Assembly (NCBI GenBank): GCA_016293845.1
Contig: JAEDDH010000003.1
Span: 62,001-126,000 of the forward strand
Length of the DNA: 64,000 nucleotides
Source of the DNA: Bacteroidales bacterium
Lineage (GTDB): Bacteria > Bacteroidota > Bacteroidia > Bacteroidales > UBA3824
Direction: 5' to 3'
Each line of letters starts with the position of its first letter. The stretch's first letter is position 1. The notes beneath the pieces were generated by a model. That model saw only the letters and a program-made list of their open reading frames with translations, was not told the DNA's origin and searched no databases. Both the position numbers and the translations under genes were made by a program. This document shows positions 44,038 to 52,753 of the stretch, one piece after another.

Positions 44038-45483
44038 ATGACTACACAAATTGAACGACCCAAATGGATACTCTACCGTCACACAAGGGATTTTCAACTA
44101 TTGTGTGAAATAGCGCATATTTTGAAATCGTATTCACAAACGGGTATATCCAAACAAGAAAAAGAACGCTTAAATCTCCGTCTAAGGGAACTTGGTTTGT
44201 ACAACGAAAGAAATTCAGAACTGCCGCTTGATGCCATCAGCCACAAAATAAATCAGTTATCGTACTATATGTTCGGTTATCAGGTTCGAGGCGGAAACGA
44301 TGCGAGATTTATGTTTTCTCCATTAGGTAATCTTTTGTTGGATAATCTTGACGACAAGGAAAAAGCCGCAAAAATCTTTCTCACAATGCTTTGGGCTGTA
44401 CAATTCGAGCATCCTCACGGCGGCACAGATTCTGCTTTTCAGCTATATCCCTTCCGGCTAATTTTCAAACTCCTCACCGACAAGAGATTAGACAACAAAC
44501 TTTTCGCTTACGAAGTGGCTTACTTGGTGGTATTTGAAAGAAATGCCGATAAAAACAGCTATGAGACACTGATTAAGGAGATTTTGAAACAGAGAAAACT
44601 GACAAACAAAGAAATCGCTGACAAATTTTCAAAAGACCATCACGCCTATGTCAACTCGGCTTATGAATGGGACTATTATGTGTCAAACTTTTTTGTTTCG
44701 GCAGGAGTTTTAGAAAAAACTGAAGGCGAAATTATCTGCCGACTTCACCACGGTAATACAAACACTTTCAGAAAAATAACAAAAAATTGCGTTACAATTC
44801 CGAACAGCTTACGCGATTATGTAACCGTTTTGGAAACTAACTATCCTTTTTCTGCTTCGCCGCTGCAATTAGATGACAATGAACGTCTTAAAATTGATGT
44901 CATAAAAGAAATTTACTCTTTCTATCCCGCAGTTTTGTCTGCCGAAATAAATCAGGGAAACGAATACGGAAAACTTTTAGAACTGCCGAAACTTATAGAA
45001 CAATATTCCAACAACCCTGAAAACGACACTGCCTATCTATTCGAGGAGGTATTAGAAGAAGGATTCAATATGTTCTACAATGTTGAGGCAAAACGTATCG
45101 GCGGTGCGGGGCATACTGACATTGAATGTTTGTATCTCTCTGAAAAAAAGAAATTTGCAGTAGAATCAAAGTCAACGGCAAACAAACTAATCGGTATAAA
45201 CATAGGGCGTTTGAGAGAACATCGAGAAGAAATCGGCGGACAATATACCATTGTGGTAACTCCGCGCTACGTTCCCGCGGCTAAACGCGACATCAAAGGC
45301 TCTCCTGTGGTAATTCTATTAGCATCAACTTTTGCCGAATATCTTTACAACTGTATCAACCGCGATATCAGAGACATAGATTACGGGGAGTTTGATAGCA
45401 TTATATCTTCAAACCTTGGAAACGACATCAGCAAAATGGTTTCCGATATGACAATTTCAAAATTCTCAATTGCTACGAAATGA
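44038..45483 (+). CDS. probable type II (type IIS) restriction endonuclease
   Basis: 481 residues between two DNA methyltransferase genes. The C-terminal third has a PD-(D/E)XK site: GGAGHTDIECLYLSEKKKFAVESKSTA, with D361 and E376-x-K378, and E residues in FEEVLEEGF about 25 residues earlier. The first 330 residues are helical with a winged-helix-like stretch (LTNKEIADKFSKDH) and could be the DNA recognition domain. That split of recognition and cleavage, and the two differing methylases, fit a type IIS enzyme, perhaps AlwI-like, but I cannot assign a family or target. Its 3' end overlaps the next gene by 4 bases. Confidence 0.7.
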   Translation: MTTQIERPKWILYRHTRDFQLLCEIAHILKSYSQTGISKQEKERLNLRLRELGLYNERNSELPLDAISHKINQLSYYMFGYQVRGGNDARFMFSPLGNLLLDNLDDKEKAAKIFLTMLWAVQFEHPHGGTDSAFQLYPFRLIFKLLTDKRLDNKLFAYEVAYLVVFERNADKNSYETLIKEILKQRKLTNKEIADKFSKDHHAYVNSAYEWDYYVSNFFVSAGVLEKTEGEIICRLHHGNTNTFRKITKNCVTIPNSLRDYVTVLETNYPFSASPLQLDDNERLKIDVIKEIYSFYPAVLSAEINQGNEYGKLLELPKLIEQYSNNPENDTAYLFEEVLEEGFNMFYNVEAKRIGGAGHTDIECLYLSEKKKFAVESKSTANKLIGINIGRLREHREEIGGQYTIVVTPRYVPAAKRDIKGSPVVILLASTFAEYLYNCINRDIRDIDYGEFDSIISSNLGNDISKMVSDMTISKFSIATK

Positions 45484-46184
45484 TTACGGTTTACAACGAA
45501 GACAATATGGCACTAATGGCGCGTTACCCAGACCAATATTTTGATATCGCCATTGTAGACCCTCCATACGGAATACTCAACAAGACTGCACGCGGCGGAG
45601 ACCGCAAATTTAACAAAAACGAATATAGCCAATGGGATGTAAAGCCAGACGACAGGTATTTTGACGAACTATTCCGCGTATCGAAAAATCAAATTGTCTG
45701 GGGCGGAAACTATTTCTCGAATCTTTGGCAGCGCAGCCAGTACAACAAAGGCTTCGTTATTTGGGATAAAAACCAGCCCGAAACCCTAAACAACTTTTCG
45801 ATGGCGGAAATGGCGTGGACTTCGTTTGACAAGCCGTCCAAAATATTTCATTTCAGCGTTAGAAAAAACAAGAATAAAATACACCCCACACAAAAGCCTG
45901 CGGAATTGTACCAATGGCTTCTGAAACTCTACGCAAAGCCAGGTGACAAAATTCTTGACACGCACCTCGGTAGCGGAACTATTGCAGCAGCCTGTTACAT
46001 TGAAGGTTACGACCTTACCGCATGCGAAATCAATAACGTATACTACCAAGGTGCCTTGGATATGCTCAGGCAATACGCTACCGATGGAGAAATCACCATT
46101 GAAGAAAGCGTTTGGAAGATTAATAACAAAATCAAATTGAAGGAAACTCCAACAGACGGTCAACAACTGCTAATAATGTATTAG
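45480..46184 (+). CDS. DNA N6-adenine/N4-cytosine methyltransferase (beta class)
   Basis: A 234-residue methyltransferase with motif IV DPPYG at residues 27-31 before motif I DTHLGSGTIAAAC near 160 and motif X HPTQKP, the permuted beta-class order. DPPY usually means adenine-N6. It starts inside the end of the nuclease gene (ATGA overlap), so it is co-translated. It probably completes protection on the strand not methylated by the C5 enzyme. Confidence 0.92.
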   Translation: MITVYNEDNMALMARYPDQYFDIAIVDPPYGILNKTARGGDRKFNKNEYSQWDVKPDDRYFDELFRVSKNQIVWGGNYFSNLWQRSQYNKGFVIWDKNQPETLNNFSMAEMAWTSFDKPSKIFHFSVRKNKNKIHPTQKPAELYQWLLKLYAKPGDKILDTHLGSGTIAAACYIEGYDLTACEINNVYYQGALDMLRQYATDGEITIEESVWKINNKIKLKETPTDGQQLLIMY

Positions 46185-46207
46185 TGTCAACCAACTAAGC
46201 AACACAT

Positions 46208-48064
46208 TCATTTTTCGCCGCTCTTTACCACGCTCACTTTCTTGACATAATAACCGTCGCCCTCAAAAGCGATGTAGTACTCACCGGCAGGGATACGACG
46301 AACGTCGATTGTTGCGCGGCCGTCATTTCCGATTTTGCCTGATTGAACGGTGCTGAAATTAAAGTCCATAATTATATAATTCGTATAAACATTTGGCTTA
46401 GAAATTGTTACAAAAAACTGAGAATTGTCTTGACGGATTTTTACAGCGGCTTCATCGGCAAGATTTTCGTTTTTGGTAGAACTTCCCCACGATACAATAT
46501 CAGCGTATGGGTCAAAAATAATATCAGACACTTCAAAACCCGGGTCGAGGGTGAAATATTGATTTTCGTAGTTGTTGTTGACACGCACAAAAACACTTTC
46601 GCCATTGTCGCCACAAAGCATTAAGGGAACTTTGGCACGGAAAAAAGCCATTGTAGAATCGGTTCTACGCTGCTCTATTTTCAAATTCAAAAGGTTATCG
46701 GTATTTTGCTGCCACAGCACACGATACACGGGCGTTCCGCGGCCATAAAACCATTGGTCGAAAAACCATTTGTAGTCTATGCCCGAAAAATCGTTGACCA
46801 ATCTAAAAAACTCCTCGGCAGAGCAGTTGCCAAACCTATGGCGCGAATACTTTATATAATATTTAAGGAGATTGAAAAAAGTCTCGTCGCCAAGTTCGAT
46901 TCGTAGCATGTGGAGAAGCATAGAACCCTTATCGTAGGTCATTCGAATGTCGAAAATTTCCCACACATCAGTTGTGTCGGTAACATAAATAGAGCCGAAC
47001 GGCTTGGTGGCGGCAGAATAAATCTTTTTTTTGCGCCATAGTATAGGGTCGTTGGTTTGTCCCACGCCTCTTTCCTCAGCAAAGCCCTCACACCATTCGG
47101 CAAAACCTTCGTTGATCCAAACGTCAGTCCAACTGCTGCAGGTAATAGTATTGCCAAACCATTGATGAGCAAGTTCGTGAATCATAAGCGATAGCGAAAA
47201 CTCAGAAACAAAAGTCATAGTTTGGTTTTCCATACCGCCACCCCAGCCAAACTGCGCCTGAGCATATTTTTCATCTACAAAGGGATAAACGCCAAAAGTA
47301 TCGCACAGCATTTTGAGAGCTGGAATCAAGCGGGCAGCGCGGCGATGGTTCTGTTCGTAGCGTTCGGGGTAAAAATAGTTGACATATAGCAGCGAGTCGC
47401 CATTGTTGAGATGCACATACTCTTGCGTCACCACATAATTGCTAACAGCCACAGCCACAAGGTAAAAAGCAATTTTGTGACGGTGAATCCAGTTGGTGGT
47501 TCGTATTCCATCTTTTACCGATTCGGAAACAATCACGCCGTTGGATGCCGCACGATATTGTTCGGGACATTGCACAACTACCTGCACAGAATCGTATTTA
47601 TCGGTGTTGACCTGACGGCAAGGATACCAGTCTTTTGCGACATTGGGTTCTGAAAGCGTCCAAAATATAGGCGAATTACCGTGGTTAGAAAAAGTTACAG
47701 AGCCAAAACCCGACCTCGATGGCACACCTTCGTAAATTACCTTCACCGAATCGCTATACGACCAAGTGTCGTCGGGATAAATAATCAACGAATCGCCTTG
47801 ATGATTGAATTTTAGCGGGTTATCGCCGTGCATTACATTCTTTACTTCAAGCGACGAAGCAAGGTCGAATTGCAACGGCAGAAAACGGTCTTGTCTGGAT
47901 TTTACAGCAAAATATTGAGTGGTTACACCTTTTATATATTTAACCGAAGGGTCAATGCTCAAATTGATACGCACAAATTGCATATCCACCCGCGAAAATG
48001 GATTTTTGGCAGCCGACACCGCAGTTGCGCAAAACAACAACAGCAAAAATACTAACCGTTGCAT
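46208..48064 (-). CDS. M1 family metallo-aminopeptidase
   Basis: A 618-residue exported peptidase. The signal peptide is MQRLVFLLLLFCATAVSAAK. The exopeptidase motif GGGMEN is at 275-280, the zinc site HELAH at 296-300 and the third ligand Glu at 319 in WINEGFAEW, the right HExxH-18-E spacing. After the catalytic domain comes a beta-rich C-terminal part rather than the large helical domain of classical PepN. It removes N-terminal residues from peptides in the periplasm or outside. Its start overlaps purN by 13 bases. Confidence 0.93.
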   Translation of the reverse strand: MQRLVFLLLLFCATAVSAAKNPFSRVDMQFVRINLSIDPSVKYIKGVTTQYFAVKSRQDRFLPLQFDLASSLEVKNVMHGDNPLKFNHQGDSLIIYPDDTWSYSDSVKVIYEGVPSRSGFGSVTFSNHGNSPIFWTLSEPNVAKDWYPCRQVNTDKYDSVQVVVQCPEQYRAASNGVIVSESVKDGIRTTNWIHRHKIAFYLVAVAVSNYVVTQEYVHLNNGDSLLYVNYFYPERYEQNHRRAARLIPALKMLCDTFGVYPFVDEKYAQAQFGWGGGMENQTMTFVSEFSLSLMIHELAHQWFGNTITCSSWTDVWINEGFAEWCEGFAEERGVGQTNDPILWRKKKIYSAATKPFGSIYVTDTTDVWEIFDIRMTYDKGSMLLHMLRIELGDETFFNLLKYYIKYSRHRFGNCSAEEFFRLVNDFSGIDYKWFFDQWFYGRGTPVYRVLWQQNTDNLLNLKIEQRRTDSTMAFFRAKVPLMLCGDNGESVFVRVNNNYENQYFTLDPGFEVSDIIFDPYADIVSWGSSTKNENLADEAAVKIRQDNSQFFVTISKPNVYTNYIIMDFNFSTVQSGKIGNDGRATIDVRRIPAGEYYIAFEGDGYYVKKVSVVKSGEK

Positions 48065-48639
48065 TTACCCAACACCTTTATAATAGTATCTTCAATTACT
48101 TTGGGATAATGTTCGTATTCGAGGGCGTGCACACGTTGGGCAAGAGTGTCGGCGGTGTCGTCGGGCAATACAGGACATTTAGCTTGGAAAATCACCGAGC
48201 CACGGTCGTAATCGTTGTCGATAAAGTGAATAGTAATTCCGCTCTCCTTATCTCCGCTATCGAGCACGCTCTGATGCACACGGCTACCATACATACCTTT
48301 ACCACCATGTTTTGGCAACAATGAGGGATGGATGTTGACAATTCTTTGATCAAAAGCCGTCACAATATAGTCGGGTACAAGTTTGATGTATCCCGCCAGC
48401 ACCACAAAATTGGTACGGAAGTCGCGCAAAACGCCAAGCATAAAGTCTGTGTCGTCGATCAAACGCTTAGAAAGCACAAGACACGGCACCGAATGACGAC
48501 GGCAACGCTCTATTACAAACGCCTTCGGATTGTCGGTAATCAATAGTCCGATGCGCACTAACTTACTATTTTTAAAATAGTTGAATATATTTTCGGCATT
48601 GCTGCCGCTGCCTGAGGCAAATATAGTTACGTTCCACAT
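48052..48639 (-). CDS. purN: phosphoribosylglycinamide formyltransferase
   Basis: A 195-residue folate enzyme of purine synthesis. It begins VTIFASGSGSNAENIF (phosphate loop), has the catalytic triad region VNIHPSLLPKHGGKGMYG (Asn, His) and GITIHFIDNDYDRG (Asp). It transfers formyl from 10-formyltetrahydrofolate to GAR. It is upstream of, and overlaps, the M1 peptidase gene on the minus strand. Confidence 0.95.
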   Translation of the reverse strand: MWNVTIFASGSGSNAENIFNYFKNSKLVRIGLLITDNPKAFVIERCRRHSVPCLVLSKRLIDDTDFMLGVLRDFRTNFVVLAGYIKLVPDYIVTAFDQRIVNIHPSLLPKHGGKGMYGSRVHQSVLDSGDKESGITIHFIDNDYDRGSVIFQAKCPVLPDDTADTLAQRVHALEYEHYPKVIEDTIIKVLGKCNG

Positions 48640-48849
48640 AAAAATTTTTTTTAAAAAATTTAACGTGCAAATATATCAATAAATCTTCAATAGCCACGTT
48701 TTAAAGCATTTAAAATAATAGTGTCGAAAAATAATTTTTTAACAATCAATTAATTACAAAAATATTTTTTTTTTCGGTCTAAAATTGTTTTCTTTGCGGC
48801 GAATTTAAAAAAGAGAAATCGAAGTTTAATTTTTAAAAAATTATTTATC

Positions 48850-49089
48850 ATGAACGAAGACATAAAGAAAAAAGTAAAAGAGATTATCGTTGAGAGATTA
48901 GGTGTAGACGAAGCAGAAGTTACAGAAGAAGCAACTTTCACAAACGATCTTGGTGCCGACTCTCTCGACACAGTAGAACTCATCATGCAGTTCGAAAAAG
49001 AGTTCCACATCACTATTCCCGACGATCAAGCAGAAAAAATCGCTACCGTAGGCAACGCTATCGAATACATCGAAAACCAACAAAAATAA
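48850..49089 (+). CDS. acpP: acyl carrier protein
   Basis: 79 residues, acidic, four-helix fold. The phosphopantetheine attachment site is S38 in LGADSLDTVEL. It carries acyl chains for fatty acid synthesis. The gene is followed 9 bases later by fabF, the standard arrangement, and the preceding 200-base gap is AT-rich with a long A/T tract before the start. Confidence 0.97.
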   Translation: MNEDIKKKVKEIIVERLGVDEAEVTEEATFTNDLGADSLDTVELIMQFEKEFHITIPDDQAEKIATVGNAIEYIENQQK

Positions 49090-49098
49090 ATTATTTCT

Positions 49099-50352
49099 AT
49101 GGAATTAAAACGAGTAGTCGTAACTGGCATGGGGACAATAAACCCCTTAGGCCATAATATAACCGAGTTTTGGGAAAATTTAAAATCCGGTGTAAGCGGC
49201 GCAGGTCCGATTACCCGTTTTAATCCCGAAAAATTCAAGACCCGGTTTGCCTGCGAGGTTAAAAATTTCGACGAGGTTGACGCTCAGTTCTTCAACAAAA
49301 AAGAAACCGGACGTTTAGACCTTTTTGCAAAGTTCGCACTTATCTCTGCCGAAGAGGCTTGGAAAAACAGCGGACTTACACCCGAAAATTTCAACCACGA
49401 CCGTGCAGGTGTAATTTGGGGCTCGGGCATCGGCGGTATCAACACTCTCACCGAAGAAGTAGAACAATTCTGCCAAGGCGATGGTTCTCCCCGTTTCAGC
49501 CCATTCTTTATTCCCAAAATGATTAGCGACATTGCTCCGGGACACATCAGCATGAAGTACGACCTTCGCGGACCTAACTTCACCACTGTTTCGGCATGCG
49601 CTTCGTCTACCAACGCCATTATCGACGCATTCAACTACGTACGTCTTGGCAAGGCAGACATCATTGTAACAGGCGGTTCTGAATCGCCCGTGGGAATTGC
49701 TGCAGTTGCCGGATTCAACTCTATGAAGGCTCTCAGCACCAACAACGACAACTACAAAACAGCATCTCGTCCGTTTGACGCTACACGCGACGGATTTATA
49801 ATTGGAGAAGGTGGCGGTTGCCTCATTCTCGAAGAGTACGAACACGCTGTAAAACGCGGAGCAAAAATCCTCTGCGAACTTGCCGGAAGCGGACTCACAG
49901 CCGACGCTCACCATATTACCGCTCCTCACCCCGAAGGACGTGGAGCAGCAGCTGTAATGAAACTTGCTATCGAAGATGCCGGTCTTAAACCCGAAGACAT
50001 CGACTACGTTAATGTTCACGGCACATCTACCGGTCTCGGCGACATTGCAGAATCAAAAGCAATTCAGCAAGTGTTTGGCGATTACGCTTACAAAGTTAGC
50101 ATCAGCAGCACAAAATCCATGACAGGACACCTTCTCGGAGGCGCCGGCGTTGTAGAATCTATCGCTTGTGTGCTTGCAATACTCAACGAAACCGTACCCC
50201 CGACCATCAATTTCCAAACCCCCGACCCGCATATCGACCCAAAACTCGACATCACACCCAACGTTGCCAAGAAAAGGGTTATCCGCGCAGCCCTCAACAA
50301 CACATTCGGCTTTGGCGGACACAATGCTTCGGTGGTTTTCAAAAAGATTTAA
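49099..50352 (+). CDS. fabF: 3-oxoacyl-ACP synthase II
   Basis: A 417-residue condensing enzyme. The catalytic Cys lies in VSACASSTNAIIDAF near residue 166, and the two His in NVHGTSTGLGD and KSMTGHLLGGAG. It starts RVVVTGMGTINPLGHN. It elongates acyl-ACP with malonyl-ACP. It forms a unit with acpP upstream and rnc downstream (39 bases). Confidence 0.97.
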   Translation: MELKRVVVTGMGTINPLGHNITEFWENLKSGVSGAGPITRFNPEKFKTRFACEVKNFDEVDAQFFNKKETGRLDLFAKFALISAEEAWKNSGLTPENFNHDRAGVIWGSGIGGINTLTEEVEQFCQGDGSPRFSPFFIPKMISDIAPGHISMKYDLRGPNFTTVSACASSTNAIIDAFNYVRLGKADIIVTGGSESPVGIAAVAGFNSMKALSTNNDNYKTASRPFDATRDGFIIGEGGGCLILEEYEHAVKRGAKILCELAGSGLTADAHHITAPHPEGRGAAAVMKLAIEDAGLKPEDIDYVNVHGTSTGLGDIAESKAIQQVFGDYAYKVSISSTKSMTGHLLGGAGVVESIACVLAILNETVPPTINFQTPDPHIDPKLDITPNVAKKRVIRAALNNTFGFGGHNASVVFKKI

Positions 50353-50391
50353 CGGCTAAAAAGGGGCGGGAAATTGTAGAGATGCAAAAAT

Positions 50392-51162
50392 ATGCGTTTC
50401 TACCGCAAACCCACCCCCTTTTCATTTTTCAAAAAATCTAAATCGGTGTTTAAGAACATAGCAGCCTTCATAAAGTACCTTTTCGGCAAAGACAAGAAAT
50501 TCGCCCGCCAAATAAGGCGAATAACTGGTTTTTACCCTTACAACAAAGACCTTTACCAAACTGCACTTACTCACCGCTCGCTTTCGGCACGCACCAACAC
50601 AGGATTTATGATCAACAACGAGCGCTTAGAATTTCTGGGCGACTCGGTGCTCGACCTCCTCATAGGCGAATACCTCTACAAGCGATTTTCAAACGAACAA
50701 GAAGGATTCCTCACTCAACTTCGTGCCCGCATTGTTAATGGCGACAATCTCACCGAACTATCTAAGCAAATAGGGCTCGACTTGCTTGTAAAAACCTCTG
50801 TAAAAAGCCATTCTTCAAATATTCACCTCTACGGCGATGCATTTGAGGCATTTCTCGGCGCAGTATACTTAGACCGCGGATTTAGTCAGGCAGGCAAATT
50901 CATCTACAAGCGCATAATGCCAAAATATCTCAATATCTTTGAGTTAGAGCATCAAAACACCAACTACAAGAGCCAACTTATTGAGTGGGGACAAAAAAAC
51001 AAAAACGAAATTGAATTTGCCACCGACGTGGAATATCCCGGAAGCAAATATTTTGTATCGTATGTGCGCATCAACGGCGAAAACTACGGTTCGGGCATTG
51101 GTATTTCTAAAAAAGAAGCCGAACAAAAAGCTTCAAAAGTTGCTTTAAGCAAACTAAGCTAA
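50392..51162 (+). CDS. rnc: ribonuclease III
   Basis: A 256-residue double-strand RNase. The catalytic signature NNERLEFLGDSVLDLLIG is near residues 76-93 and the second acidic site is in YGDAFEAFLGAVYLD; the C-terminal 65 residues are the dsRNA-binding domain (NYKSQLIEWGQKNKNEIEF...ISKKEAEQKASKVALSKL). It processes rRNA precursors and structured RNAs. The N-terminal 40 residues are a basic extension common in Bacteroidota. Position after fabF is the usual one. Confidence 0.95.
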   Translation: MRFYRKPTPFSFFKKSKSVFKNIAAFIKYLFGKDKKFARQIRRITGFYPYNKDLYQTALTHRSLSARTNTGFMINNERLEFLGDSVLDLLIGEYLYKRFSNEQEGFLTQLRARIVNGDNLTELSKQIGLDLLVKTSVKSHSSNIHLYGDAFEAFLGAVYLDRGFSQAGKFIYKRIMPKYLNIFELEHQNTNYKSQLIEWGQKNKNEIEFATDVEYPGSKYFVSYVRINGENYGSGIGISKKEAEQKASKVALSKLS

Positions 51163-51208
51163 CTCATTAACCATCATCCACTAATAGTTTATTTAAAAAA
51201 ATCCCGCG

Positions 51209-51790
51209 ATGATAATTCTCGACGACGTTCTTATCAACGAAGATATTTTTACCGAAAAATTTTGTTGCGACGTTACCGCCTGCCTTGGCACATGTTGCGT
51301 AGAAGGCGACAGCGGCGCACCACTCAACTATACCGAAGTGCCAAAGCTCGAAAAGCATTTCAACGCCGCCAAAGAATATCTATCGCCCGATAACATCGCC
51401 GCTGTTGAAAATCAGGGATTTGCAGTAAAAGATTACGACAACGAACTTGTTACCCCGCTACTCAATCGTGCCGAATGTGCCTATTCGTACAAAGAAAACG
51501 GCATCACCCTCTGCGCCTACGAACGCGCATATCTCGACGGCAAAATTCCGTGGCGCAAACCCATTTCGTGTCATCTTTATCCCATCCGCCTCACCAAAGT
51601 AGGCATCTACACAGGCATCAAACTTCATCGTTGGAATGTTTGCCGCAGCGCATTTATCCTTGGTCGCAAAAAAAGTCTCCCCGCCTACAAGTTTTTAGAA
51701 GAGCCCATCGTCCGCCGTTTTGGACAAGAATTTTATGAAAGATTGTGTGAAGTGGCTGAGGCGTATTTAAAAGCACAAAAAGGGAAATAA
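51209..51790 (+). CDS. DUF3109 family protein
   Basis: 193 residues with conserved cysteines typical of DUF3109 proteins, relatives of the YkgJ zinc/iron-sulfur cluster group: FCCDVTACLGTCCVEGDSGAPL (residues 18-39), RAECAYSYKENGITLCAYERAY, and PISCHLYPIRL with a later VCRSA. The cysteines could bind a metal cluster. Function is unknown. The gene follows rnc by 46 bases. Confidence 0.85.
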   Translation: MIILDDVLINEDIFTEKFCCDVTACLGTCCVEGDSGAPLNYTEVPKLEKHFNAAKEYLSPDNIAAVENQGFAVKDYDNELVTPLLNRAECAYSYKENGITLCAYERAYLDGKIPWRKPISCHLYPIRLTKVGIYTGIKLHRWNVCRSAFILGRKKSLPAYKFLEEPIVRRFGQEFYERLCEVAEAYLKAQKGK

Positions 51791-51902
51791 AAAGCATCAT
51801 TTCAATTTTTTACCAACAGAAGCAAAGCCTTTGCTCACTTTGTACCAAAAATTTGGTTCGGCATTTTCGCCAATAAGATTTTCAAATTTTTATTTTTGAA
51901 AT

Positions 51903-52284
51903 ATGAGGACACAAATAATTAAAGCAACAGGTTTCAAACAGAAAGTTCACCTACTTAGAAATCGGTCTTGTACTCACCCTTTTGGCTATTTGGGGAGTAT
52001 TTGAATATAGCACCAAAGCTGAATCAGCATTCAACCAAATTAGATTAACCGTCGACGACGGCTTAATCGAAATTCCCGACACCCATCCCGAACCACCGCA
52101 ACCTCCTGCGCCGCCAGTTCGCAAAATTGCCGAAATTATTGAAGTAATAGATGACCCTGAAAAATTTTGTGGTGATCCGCAAATCGACGCTGAAATAAAC
52201 ATTGACGCAGCCATGCAAATCGAAGAATTATCAGGCAAAAATGTAAAGATGTGTATACCAATTAAATTTAAGCTTTCAAACTAA
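51903..52284 (+). pseudogene. decayed TonB copy with internal deletion
   Basis: The start (MRTQIIKATGFKQK) leads, after a single extra base near 51945, into YLEIGLVLTLLAIWGVFEYSTKAE, the anchor helix of the intact TonB-like gene at 54401. A proline-rich stretch (PEPPQPPAPPVRKIAEIIEVIDD) follows, and then the frame jumps to SGKNVKMCIPIKFKLSN, the last strand of TonB_C. The central TonB_C domain is deleted. A TATTTTTG -7 box (51891-51898) survives. This is an older duplicate of the downstream gene. Confidence 0.75.
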
Positions 52285-52286
52285 AA

Positions 52287-52332
52287 AAACTTAAAAATAA
52301 GTTTGATAATTTAAAAATAAGTTATATATTTG
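52287..52332 (+). promoter_or_regulatory. blaI promoter with palindromic operator candidate
   Basis: TTTG (52302-52305), a 19-base spacer and TATATTTG (52325-52332) form a textbook Bacteroidota promoter. A palindrome AAACTT-AAAAAT-AAGTTT (52287-52304) covers the -33 box, and the 13-mer TTAAAAATAAGTT recurs at 52291 and 52311. It is the natural place for BlaI-type self-repression, although it is not the TACA/TGTA box of staphylococcal BlaI. Confidence 0.6.
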
Positions 52333-52388
52333 CAAAGCCAATTATAAAACTAATAAGTCAATTACACAACGCATAAATACATTAAGAG

Positions 52389-52751
52389 ATGGAACAGTTG
52401 ACCAAAGCAGAAGAAAAGGTGATGCAGATATTATGGAAACTTAAATCTGCATTTGTAAAGGACATCATTGAGCAGATGCCCGACCCCAAGCCGCCTTACA
52501 ATACCATATCGTCGGTGGTAAGGATACTCCGCGAGAAAGGTTTTGTAGACTTCAAGGCCTACGGCAAAACCTACGAGTACTTTCCCGCTGTCAGCAAACT
52601 CGCCTACAAGAAATACACTTTTGGGCAGATGCTGAAAAACTACTTCGACGGAAGCTACGAAACCATGGTATCTTACATGGTGGACGAAGAGCCGGTATCC
52701 GAACGCGAAATAAGCGAAATAAAGCAGATTATCGACCAAAGATCTAAGTAG
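52389..52751 (+). CDS. BlaI/MecI family transcriptional repressor
   Basis: A 120-residue winged-helix protein: LTKAEEKVMQILWKLKSAFVKDIIEQMPDPKPPYNTISSVVRILREKGFVDF is the family DNA-binding domain, and the C-terminal half mediates dimerisation. In BlaI-BlaR1 systems the repressor is inactivated after the membrane sensor is triggered. The partner BlaR1-like gene starts 2 bases after the stop. TonB-type genes, not a beta-lactamase, flank the pair, so the regulated function is probably envelope transport or stress. Confidence 0.92.
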   Translation: MEQLTKAEEKVMQILWKLKSAFVKDIIEQMPDPKPPYNTISSVVRILREKGFVDFKAYGKTYEYFPAVSKLAYKKYTFGQMLKNYFDGSYETMVSYMVDEEPVSEREISEIKQIIDQRSK

Positions 52752-52753
52752 AC

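Noticed and set aside
51982..52284. A separate small intact protein
   Set aside because: Its two ends align with the two ends of the intact TonB gene, so it is an internally deleted copy.
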